This document shows positions 55,327-64,000 of a stretch of 64,000 bases of DNA, piece by piece. Made by a program: the position numbers and the translations under genes. The stretch spans positions 92,439,800 to 92,503,799 of the forward strand of contig CM070876.1 of NCBI GenBank assembly GCA_036365515.1, given 5' to 3'. The notes beneath the pieces were generated by a model. That model saw only the letters and a program-made list of their open reading frames with translations. It was not told the origin of the DNA and made no database searches. Origin of the DNA: Torymus aiolomorphi. Taxonomy: Eukaryota; Arthropoda; Insecta; Hymenoptera; Torymidae. Each line of letters begins with the position of its first letter. Positions within the stretch are counted from its first letter, which is position 1.

Positions 55327-55455
55327 ATGTGTGTATGTGGATGTGTGGATGTGTGTACATGCGTGCGTGCCTGTGTGTGCGTGCATTCGTGTCTGAGTTT
55401 GTGTGTGCGTGCCTGCACGTATGTGTGCGTGCGTCTGTGTTTGTGTGTATGCGTT
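55327..55455. repeat. (TG)-rich tract
   Basis: TGTGTG interrupted by CG, GA and CC. ORFs of Cys/Val repeats across it are artefacts. Confidence 0.85.
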
Positions 55456-55732
55456 TTTTCCTACTGGAGGAGGTTAGGAGAAAATGCATTTACGCATACA
55501 AAGATGTTATGTAGGACTCGACTGTTAATTCTACTTGATTCTGGTAATACCTACTAAAACCTCCCTGCTGGTATTATTCAGCCTCCGCCTGACTGTAATT
55601 CCCCCCGCGGGAACCGCCGTTAGGCATTATTTCGCAGAGGGCAGTCGCAGCCTTTACGGTCCTCTGCACCACCTGGCCCTAGGTCAGACGGCTTCCTCTT
55701 CTCTCTTATCCTCTCCTTTCTTCTTCTTCTTC

Positions 55733-57420
55733 TCACCTAATGCAATTCAATCTGTCCACCACTCCGGTGGCGAGATCAATCACAGCATCCCATCCTCTCT
55801 GTGAAGAGAGTAAGCACCTCCCGATGCCCTCGGGGGTTAAAGGGTCTTCCCGTAGTGCCCTGAACCTCTCTCTCTTTTTGAAACCTGAGGCACACAAACA
55901 AAGCGTGCTCCACGTCCTCGTCAATTTCAAGACACGTTGGGCACTCCGCGCTCTGGTATACGCCAATCCCCTTCAGGTAGCTGCGAAAGCAGCCATGCCC
56001 GGATAGTACCTAGGCGAGATCAAGGTGACGAGGACATGTCTCCTCTCCGTCCACTCCACGACACATGAGATGATGCGATGCGTCTACCGCCCTTTGTCTG
56101 CTATATTTCATCGGCACTGCCACTCTTCCCCGATCTCCTTGGATCATCGGTTTCGACAATGTCACTGGTAAAAGTCACTCCCTTCTCTAACCATGCCTTC
56201 GCGATACAACTCAACTCTCTCAGCCGCCATTACGTCTACGGGTGGCAGTCCGGCGACTTCCGATAGACCGATGTCTGACACGGTAAGGTAGGCACAAGCC
56301 ACTCTCAGCGCGATTGTCCTACAGGGCCTTTGGCAAGCGGCACCATAGCTCGGGTTACTACGTAGAACATCAGCCCAGATTTGGGATCCATATAGAATCA
56401 ACGGGATGTACCACCGATGAAAGAAGCAACCGCCGCGGCTTCCTCGGCCATCCTATGTTTGACATGATGCCTGCGAGCACACGAGTTATTTTTGATGCCT
56501 TTAGTCCTGCGTTTGTGAGGTGGTCTTTGAACGACATACGCGCATCTATTGTGACTCCTAGGTACTTCATGGTGTCCCTCGTCCTGATCTTCTCATCGTT
56601 GACCGTGAAAGTGGCGTAGACTCTTTTTTGTTCGGGCAACGAGCACCGTCTCGGTCTTTTCGGCAGCAAGACTAACATAAGTCCATGGTCACTCAACTAG
56701 TCTCCTACTACCTCGATTGCGGTATCTCCGAGGTATTGCACATTTTCGATGGTTTTTGCAACGACGATGAGAGCAATATCGTCTGCGCAAACTACTATTG
56801 ACACCCCATCTTGGAGAGGTTGCCTAAGCAATCCATCGTACAGGATGTTCCAAATTAGGGATCCTAGTACCGAGACCTGCGGCACACCTCCTGTGATCTT
56901 CTGAGAATTCGTACCATCGTCGGTGTTATAGAGAAGGGTGCGGTCGGATAGGTAGCTCGAGATGATTCTTCGAAGATAGAGTGGCACAGTTAGTCCTTTC
57001 AATGCCAGCATGATTTCATCCCACTTGGCCGTGTTAAATGTGTTCCGTATATCTAAACCAATGATAACACACATGCGTTTTGTGCACCGGCTACCACTAA
57101 CGTCGTTTTTGATACCACCCTAATGATGGCATCGATCGTTCATCAACCCTGCCTAAAGCTGAACTTGTTATCACAGAAGCCTCCGACCTGCTGTATACCT
57201 GCCTCCAGTCTGAGAGATATTATCTGCTCAAACAATTTCCCGGCAATATCCAGCATGCAGAGTAGTCTATACGAGGATGGTTCATCCGGAGGATTATATC
57301 CCTTAGGGAGGAATACCAACCTTTGTATCTTCCACTGTGCCGGGAATATTCCTTCACTTAGGCAAGCATTGAAAGTGTCCTTGAATATATAAGACACATT
57401 CAGCTGCGGTCTTTATAGGT
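55733..57420 (-). pseudogene. R1-type reverse transcriptase and C-terminal region
   Basis: Order on the minus strand: FNACLSEGIFPAQWKIQRLV and YRLLCMLDIAGKLFEQII (57143-57397); VIIGLDIRNTFNTAKWDEIM and GGVPQVSVLGSLIWNILYDG, with catalytic CADDIALIV (56697-57074). Then RDTMKYLGVTIDARMSFKDH (56370-56696), GSQIWADVLRSNP (56162-56401) and the final tail 55733-55966. The RT fingers, palm and thumb are all recognisable but fall in different frames or behind stops. Confidence 0.87.
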
Positions 57421-58713
57421 GAGCCAGGTACGCCATCCAGTTCTGGAGCCTTCCTTATGGCAATCTTTTTGGCCGCTATCTTCACTTCTGATTTGGTAAC
57501 TGCTGTTGGCTCGGCTGCACCAATGTCTTCCGTTAGACCAGTGCCAAGTTGACATTCCCGGTGTTATGGGAACAAACTTTGGACTACTCTATCAAGGAAG
57601 GTTGGACAGGAGGTTCGCCTCCGGGTATGATTTTATTCATGACCGTTTTGTACAATCATCCCCACGGATCACTGTCCACTTCCTCGCAGAAGTCCTACCA
57701 ACACTTTCTTTTAGCTCTCTTGATAGTAATCTTGAGCTCTCTTTTCTTTTACTCATAGCTAGTCGTTAATTCTGCATACAGCGCTCCACGAACTGCTCTT
57801 TGATGGTCTCCTATCACGAGGGCACTCTTTACGTGTTACCGCAATGTCCTTGTTCAACTAGTAGACTGGATGGCATCCACTATGATTCGACTTTGTGGAC
57901 ATTGAGGCATCGCTGCCGCTGTGATGGTCTGCGAGAGGCTTTGAGCCTTAACCTCAGCTGTTCCTTCGACAGATGTTCCTTCCAGAAAGCAGAGAGAAGT
58001 TTCCCTGTCGAAAGTTGCTGGTGCCCATTTCTCTCTCTTCAGCATTCTTGTCAAATTCGCTGTTCTGCTTGTTGGGTGGAGCTAGTATGTGAGAGCTCGA
58101 TGATCGTTGCCAGTATATCGATCACTGACTTGCCAGTATAAGCCTTCCCGACTCAATCTGGGATCGACAAAGGTCAGATCTACTATGGACGACTTTTCTC
58201 CTTTATTGTAGGTTTACATCGTCCCTATGTTAGCAATCTCTAGTTCTAGCATCGCAAAGGCCTCAAGTAGTGTGCGCCCGCGGTGGTTCATCTTCTTGCT
58301 TCCCCATTCGGTTGCCCAAGCTTTAAAGTCTCCTCCGATTACAAGCAGCAGTGTGGAGGCATCCAAGGATCTTTCGAAGTCCTGTATTGAATCACAGAGT
58401 GGTAGGTAGCAGCTGTATAGTCTTATACCAGCTACTTCAACCCAGGTAAATTTAAGCAGGAGGACGTCCATTTTTTGGATATATGAAGTTCTCCACATAC
58501 CCAGATGACCACCGTGCTGGTACAATCCGTTACCCAGTATGGTTCACTAAGATCCCTGTACTACTCACTGATGATGACTATGTCCGCCTTCTCTTCTCAA
58601 ATCAGTTGGAGCAGCAGGTCCTGGGCTGCCGTATAGTGGTTGACGTTGATTTGAAGCACTTTAGCCATCGTTGTTGTTTGTTGCTTCGACCTACATCGTT
58701 ACCTGCTCGTTGA
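57421..58713 (-). pseudogene. R1-type endonuclease and linker
   Basis: 58214-58525 has WVEVAGIRLYSCYLPLCDS and VIGGDFKAWATEWGS, followed by NHRGRTLLEAFAMLELEIAN. These are the central catalytic blocks of the apurinic-type endonuclease that nicks the target. Downstream the linker to the RT (KCWQDFCEEVDSDPWG around 57690) is readable across several frames. Confidence 0.82.
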
Positions 58714-58740
58714 TGGTCGGGTAGTTCACTGTCTTATGAT

Positions 58741-59840
58741 CTATTCCATTCTACACCTGAAGCACAGGGACGACCGGTCAACTGCACTCTTACAATTCCG
58801 TGCCAGGTGTCCGATTTCGTGGCATTTGAAGCAGCGCGTCACTGTTTCACGTAGCCTGACCCGGCAATTGACCCATCCTATTTTGAGCTTACGAGCTTTC
58901 ATCAGCTTTCTTGATGCTCCTACCGGCAGCAGAATACTGGCTGCTTGAGTGCCACTGTAAGACGCCCGAAGTCTGATATTCGCAGTGGTCACTATTCCGA
59001 GGCCGATAACTGAAGTGATCGCCTGTGTTACCTCTTCCACCGTTGTTGTTTCGTCCAGATCTTTGATATCGACTGTTTCCTTGTGGGACAACGTTTACAC
59101 TATCGCTGATCCTGCGAGGATGGACGAGACCAGCGTCTGCAGTTCTAGGGTCACGACACTAGGCTTGTCCATTTCCAAGAGCAATTCTCCTGTTTTGGTG
59201 CGCCTAATGCGGGTAACCCTCTGTTGCAGGGCCTTGAGATCAGCTGCCCCTTTGATAATTCATAGGATGTCGGCATACGTAGATTGACCGTACTTCTTTA
59301 TCTTGAAGGCATCAGGTCGAGCAGGTCTCGGCATGGTTCTGATATGCGCCTGCACTGTTTTTTCCGTATCATCATTCTTCGGCCTCTCAGCTTTTATGCG
59401 TATTCTCCTTTTAACTACGGTCGTTTAGTTCTGGTCTTTGGCCTGGCTCCTTATCGGCGTCGTGCTAGGAGAAACCTCCCTTCTTCTTTCGCCTCCTTTT
59501 CTTTCGTCTGCCTCGGTGTTTCAGGTGGTGTCGTTCCTTCACGCTTACTGTTCTCCTGTATAGCTTTCCCTTTCTGGAAGAGGGGCGACGTTTGACTTGA
59601 CCCGTCTTTGTTGTAGCTGACAGTTCTCTCTTGCTTTGGGCTCTGCCGTAACTTGGCGAGTTCCGTAACTGCTCTTGCCATGTTCTTCAGTTGCGTATGA
59701 AGGTTCTTCTTGCCTAAGATATAATCCACCAGAGACTCCACCTTTGTTCTTAGAGCGTGGAAGGCTGTTGTCTCTGTGCTCGCCTGGTTGACTTCTTCTT
59801 CGCTCGCCTTTCGAGATGCAGTAAGGGCCAACCGATCCAC
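58741..59840 (-). pseudogene. R1-type gag-like ORF1
   Basis: The first part (59451-59840) is charged and likely coiled-coil (LALTASRKASEEEVNQASTE, KVESLVDYILGKKNLHTQLK). The second (58741-59091) has RLRETVTRCFKCHEIGHLAR followed by C...C and SLCFRC, the CCHC knuckles that bind element RNA. The frame is lost between them (59091-59451). Confidence 0.85.
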
Positions 59841-59919
59841 CCCTTCTGCACTAGCCTCGGCTAAAAGTTTCGATTTTTGAAAATTTTTTTTTATTTCTTC
59901 GTATTTTAAAGTTTATATC

Positions 59920-60585
59920 TCTTACATATTATGATTTCTTCAGAAGTGGCATAAAGTTCTCTACAATTTGAAAAAAAAAAAAAAGTTTTTGATAGCTCTA
60001 TTATTTGCGGAGTTATTAACAAAAACGTGATTTTTCGAAAATAGGTTATATTTCAAAAATAAAAATAGATAATGTTTTGAAAATTTTTTGCATATATGTT
60101 ATATAAAAACTTATATTTTACCAAATTTTCAAGTCTAGATTGAGTTTATTCTCTGAGAAAAAAAATAATTTATAAAAAAATGTAATTTTTTTGGTCCAAC
60201 GATAACTGGGGTAAAATTGCCTAAATCCCTTTGAAATTTTAAGGAGGTATAGATTTTATGTATACGTCGATCGGGTTCATTGGCCGGATCGATAAGTCCG
60301 CAAATTTGGAAATATTTGAGGTAAAAATTAAATTTTTTTTTCGAATTGCCATATTTTTGAAATTAAAATAGATATTGGCGCCAAAAATATTTCTGTTATA
60401 ATTTGGGTATAGTACTATTAGTAGTATTATACGAAATTTCTTAAGTATATTTCAATTATGTTATTGTTAAAAAAATCACGTTTCGTCAATAACTCCTCAA
60501 ATAATATAGCTATCTAAAACTTTTTTTTTTTCAAAATATAGAAAATTTTATCCCGTTTCCGAAGAAATCATAATATACAACCTGT
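59920..60585. mobile_element. AT-rich foldback element
   Basis: ATTATGATTTCTTC, an A-run, AGTTTTTGATAGCTCTATTA and GGAGTTATTAACAAAAACGTG at 59927-60040 are mirrored at 60468-60585. The ~400-bp centre is AT-rich. No coding capacity. Confidence 0.7.
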
Positions 60586-60804
60586 TCTCGAAATTTTGAG
60601 ACGAAAGTCTCGTTTACAGTTTAATGCAAATTTTGCGTATTAAAGAAGTTATGGATACTTAAAAAATAAATAAATCAGCCAATCAGCTCTGAGGCGGCCG
60701 CGGCTGACAGAGACGTAGTCGAAGCTTGCACGGTAAGCTGAAGTAGGAGAGGTGCGTCATTGGCGCTTCATCCGCTGGAGGGGGATCGCTGCGCCCACGC
60801 TCGT

Positions 60805-61170
60805 CCGCAGACACACATACACACACACGCACATACGCATAAGTATGCGCACAGACACATGCACACACACGCACGCACGCACACACACATATGCACACGC
60901 ACACCCACGCATACGCATACACACACACACATAGACACCCCCACACACACGCACACACACACGCATACGAACGTGCGCACGCACACACACATACACACGC
61001 ACACACACACACATACACACGCTCGCACACATACATACAGACACGCAGACGTACGCGAACACACACGCATGCATACATATGCACACGCACACCCACGCTC
61101 GCACGCACACGCACACACATACAGCCACGAATACGTATGCGCGCAAATACACACACACACACACACACTA
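60805..61170. repeat. (AC)-rich microsatellite tract
   Basis: About 360 bp of ACAC with frequent GC, AT and GC-AT interruptions. Six long overlapping ORFs cross it on both strands and are all Cys/Val or His/Thr repeat artefacts. Confidence 0.95.
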
Positions 61171-61480
61171 TTTCTCATCTATGTGTCAATGACTTGGCCC
61201 TCTACCTTGATCTTGATATTTCTCACGTCGGGCATGCAAATAATATAACCGTTGTCCTCTGAAAGAGCTTGGCTCTCACTATGCACTTATCCAGTCTAAG
61301 TGTAGTGTTTGACTCCAAGCTCTGTTAGAGTAAGCATATTGCGGATGTATGCCGCTGGATTTGCACTCTTATATATTGTCTCTATTATTTGTTGACACTC
61401 CATGCACAAAGCTCAGAAATGCATGAGCCAGGTAAAGTTTTGTACACCTTGTGTCAAAAACTACCGTTCGATACGCGAAC
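61171..61480 (+). pseudogene. Non-LTR reverse transcriptase fragment
   Basis: The plus strand reads YVSMTWPS in one frame. Alongside, in an adjacent frame, it reads LCVNDLALYLDLDISHVGHA followed by LSSLSVVFDSKLC and RWICTLIYCLYYL. This resembles the region around the catalytic YADD and the (L)GVxxDxxLxWxxHI block of non-LTR RTs, with the YADD itself degraded (HANN). Short and broken. Confidence 0.4.
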
Positions 61481-61789
61481 GAGAAGGTGACTTTAAACCA
61501 GTGTTACCTTTTTACCCTTGCTTTGCTCGAGCGCAAACGTCTATGCGAGGATAAAATCACTTTCTCGCACTAATATCGAAAAGAAATAGGTATTAAGAGA
61601 CGCAGGAATATTCGTCCGCATAATCGACTAGTGTTGCGCAGTATACAACAACCCCGGAGATGATCTCGACGCTCAATTCAGAGGCTCGTCAACTCTGGTG
61701 TTCACAATAGTTGTTGGAAAGGGTAGGATCATAGGACTTTATATAGGCATATACCGAATCCATCTCAAATCCATTTCGAACAGCCAGAG
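61481..61789. other. Unassigned stretch
   Basis: No recognised gene or repeat. Confidence 0.4.
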
Positions 61790-62013
61790 TATGGAGTACT
61801 GGAGTATCACAAGATAAAGCCGAACGATAGGTATTTAGTGTTCCATAATGATTTATGTTTTCGAAACAATTGGAAAGAAACTCTAAATTTCAACCAAATT
61901 TGCATTGAACGGACATATTTCTTTTTGTGTATAAAAATCAGCCTAAAGTTTTAACGGTTTATTGTACTGTTTCAAAGTTGCTGGATTGAATGACGCAATC
62001 ATAGGCTCGATCG
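61790..62013 (-). pseudogene. DIRS tyrosine recombinase, N-terminal remnant
   Basis: After the RNase H end the minus strand reads ASFNPATLKQYNKPLKL, then a TAG where Trp is usual. About 40 codons further, in another frame, it reads YGTLNTYRSALS. These are the N-terminal blocks of the DIRS YR (core-binding part). The catalytic R...HxxR...Y part is absent, so the ORF is truncated. Confidence 0.6.
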
Positions 62014-63840
62014 TTATAGTAGGGATTCCTCTGTAATCGACAGATCTCCGGATAAAGCTGCTACAATAAGATATACGTCTCTAAGTGGAGATGAAATTAA
62101 AGTTTTATTGGGTTTGAAATAAATTAGTTTTGAAATTTGTAAATTTAAAAACATCGGAAACCATGCATGTGTTGGCAAATATGGAACTACTAAAATACCT
62201 TTAGCTTTGTCTATACATATTTTTCTTAAAGTTCTTAGAATTAATGAAAATGGCGGAAATGCATAGAAATAGGTATTCGACCACGATACTGTAAAAGCAT
62301 CGATTGCAATGGCTTCCGGATCTGGAAACCACAAATAGAATTTTTCACATTTCGCGTTAATATTAGAAACAAACAAACCAACGTTAAAGGGACCGAAACA
62401 ACTGTGTATTTTTTGAAATGCATATTCTGCTAAAGACCATTCTGTTTCTTCCGATTTTAATCGCTATTGTTCATCAGCTTCTATATTCTTTGATGATTTA
62501 ATATAAGACACGAAAATGTATAAATTTCCGTCTTCGCACCATTTCCAAATTTTTTTACTCAAAGTTGATAGCTTTGGAAATTGGATACTTCCCAATTTGT
62601 TGATGTAACTAATGGCCATGGTATTATCAATACCTAAAAGTATTTCACAAGGCCGAAGATCCTTAGCGAAACATAGTAATGCATAATAAGCTGCTTTTAG
62701 CTCTAAAAAATTAATGTGATGAGTTTTTTCTTCATCACTCCACCAACCACATGATTTTATATCATTGCAATAAATACCCCAGCCAGGAGTAGAAGCATCA
62801 GAAAAAATTTCAATTGTATAATTTTGATTTCAAATCGGATTTATAGCAATTGGTAATTAACGTATCCACCAATCAAGGTCTTCATATACCTCATCTGATA
62901 AACAGAAATATTCGTCGCAATTGCCATTATGTTTTAATAACCCTACATATTTGCATCTCTTCATGCTTTTTATATAAACAGTACTATATTTAACAACTGG
63001 TGCTGCAACTACTAAATTGCCGACAAACTGAGCCCATTCTTTTATTTTGCATTTTGTTTTTACACGATAATGCTGAACTAAATTTCATAACTTTTTTCGT
63101 TTTTTTATCAGTCAAACTAATACAATATTTTACTGAATCAAAAACAAAGCCCAAATATTCACAGGAGTTAGAAGGGTTCAACTTGCATTTCTCTATATTT
63201 AAAATGAATCCCAGAGATTCAATTAAATCTTTTGTGATTTTAATGTTTTTTTCACAATCTCTTTTTGTTCTACCGAACATTAATATATCATCAAGATAAA
63301 CGACAGATCTTAATGGTTGTGATCTTAAAAATTATATACAGGTTTTAGAATTTTTGTAAATACATACGGTGGTACACTAAAGCCGGGAGGAGGACAGCAA
63401 AATTCGTACAGAATACTTTGAAATACCAAACGTAAATATTTACTACTCTGTACATGTACAGGTATCAAGAAAAATGCATCATGTAAGCCGATGGATACTA
63501 AATAATCATTTTTTCTAGTTAGAAAGTGACGGTTTTCCTATCTTCCATTTTAATATGTTCTGCTTCTATAAAATTGTTAAGCTTCTTTAAATTTAATATA
63601 AATCTTTAATTGCCATCTAGTTTATCTCTTAAAAAGTATGAAGAAATAAATTGATTTGCATGTGGTAAACATATAGAAATTGCACCTTTTTCTATAAGCT
63701 TTCTAATCGCATTTTTACATTGCAATTTTTCACTAAATTCGACTATTTAGGATAAAATTGATTAATTTTAAAATCAATTTGTATTTTGTATCCTTTGACG
63801 TACTTGCAATTTAACCGGATCTCTAGTAAGATTTTTCCAA
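62014..63840 (-). pseudogene. DIRS reverse transcriptase and RNase H
   Basis: RT: DAFFLIPVHV and the catalytic SVVYLDDILMFGR (~63290), then DCEKNIKITKDLIESLGFIL and EYLGFVFDSVKYCISL. RNase H: EIFSDASTPGWGIYCND (~62790), HHINFLELKAAYYALL and ILLGIDNTMAISYINKLG. The end WFPDPEAIAIDAFTVSW and FYAFPPFSLILRTLRKI is the DIRS-specific C-terminal signature. Stops and frame changes occur near 62470, 62830 and 63330 and at several points beyond 63500. Confidence 0.85.
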
Positions 63841-64000
63841 ACAGGTAAAAATGTTCGTAAGCTACTATATTACTTACATTTAAAAATGTGATGGCTGCAG
63901 AGCTCGACTTTTGCTGTCTGACCGGGGCTTGCGATTTCCTCCCGAGAGGTTTGGTTTGCCATTCTTCTTGGGAGGGTTCCTTGAATTTAAGGAATTCGTT

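Larger units (their letters stand above)
55560..59860 (-). mobile_element. R1-type non-LTR retrotransposon
   Basis: A 4.3-kb element on the minus strand with a gag ORF carrying zinc knuckles, an apurinic-type endonuclease, reverse transcriptase and a C-terminal tail. No LTRs. The domain set and the tail (LTPEGIGRCLLSSQRGWDAV) point to the R1 clade or a relative. Exact ends are not resolved. The many frame breaks mark it as old. Confidence 0.85.
61790..64000 (-). mobile_element. DIRS-type retrotransposon, runs off the right edge
   Basis: On the minus strand from the window edge: the end of a gag-like ORF (LKFKEPSQEEWQTKPLGRKS), reverse transcriptase, RNase H and the beginning of a tyrosine recombinase. 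DIRS elements integrate with a tyrosine recombinase instead of an integrase and leave no target duplication. The 5' part lies beyond the window, and the recombinase is cut short at about 61790. Confidence 0.8.

Noticed and set aside
60683..61248. Several 120-160-codon ORFs rich in Cys/Val or His/Thr
   Set aside because: Translations of an AC/GT microsatellite in six frames.

Overview
The window is repeat-dominated DNA from an animal, most likely an insect. The signs are short AT-rich introns with GT/AG borders, a TCAGT-type initiator, an Iws1 exon, and copia, R1-type, DIRS, Penelope, MULE-type and Polinton elements. I cannot name the species. Convincing host sequence is small: one minus-strand exon of the transcription elongation factor Iws1 (47666-47955) and the last exons of an unidentified plus-strand gene (37201-37405).

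The centrepiece is one Polinton (Maverick) insertion, 2919-37194, bounded by AGT...ACT termini and a perfect 6-bp target duplication, GAGAAT. Its left part has a 1.07-kb terminal inverted repeat built of ~240-bp sub-repeats. Next come degraded minus-strand ORFs, then a multi-exon gene leading into a protein-primed family-B DNA polymerase. The polymerase has many stops and frameshifts, and its palm region is missing, replaced by a Penelope-like element. That element holds a MULE-type DNA transposon, which itself holds a Harbinger-like MITE, so there are at least four levels of nesting. A hammerhead ribozyme motif is recognisable at the Penelope end.

The right part is a compact plus-strand array: A32-type packaging ATPase, two conserved unknowns, chromodomain integrase, penton-like minor capsid protein, basic GG protein, major capsid protein, an unknown, adenain-like protease. 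After a repeat-rich spacer there is a separately promoted unknown gene. From inside the first unknown to the right TIR, about 9.2 kb is repeated directly (27962-37194). The two copies have diverged by several percent and carry different lesions. The ATPase, protease and three genes of unknown function are open in at least one copy. The polymerase, integrase, penton and major capsid genes are broken in every copy present, so the element looks non-autonomous.

Right of the Polinton are foldback MITEs, a ~120-150-bp tandem array and three 76-bp tRNA-like units. A 5.0-kb copia element (minus strand) has near-identical LTRs. It is followed by a 1.85-kb palindromic transposon and the Iws1 exon. Beyond these lie a pair of inverted repeats, one of which is split by a foldback element with a tRNA-like sequence at its apex, a non-LTR 3' end beside a ~245-bp (GA)n run, and further MITEs. 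An R1-type non-LTR retrotransposon (55.6-59.9 kb, minus) comes next. The window ends with a foldback, an (AC)-rich tract and a DIRS-type tyrosine-recombinase retrotransposon (minus) that runs off the right edge.
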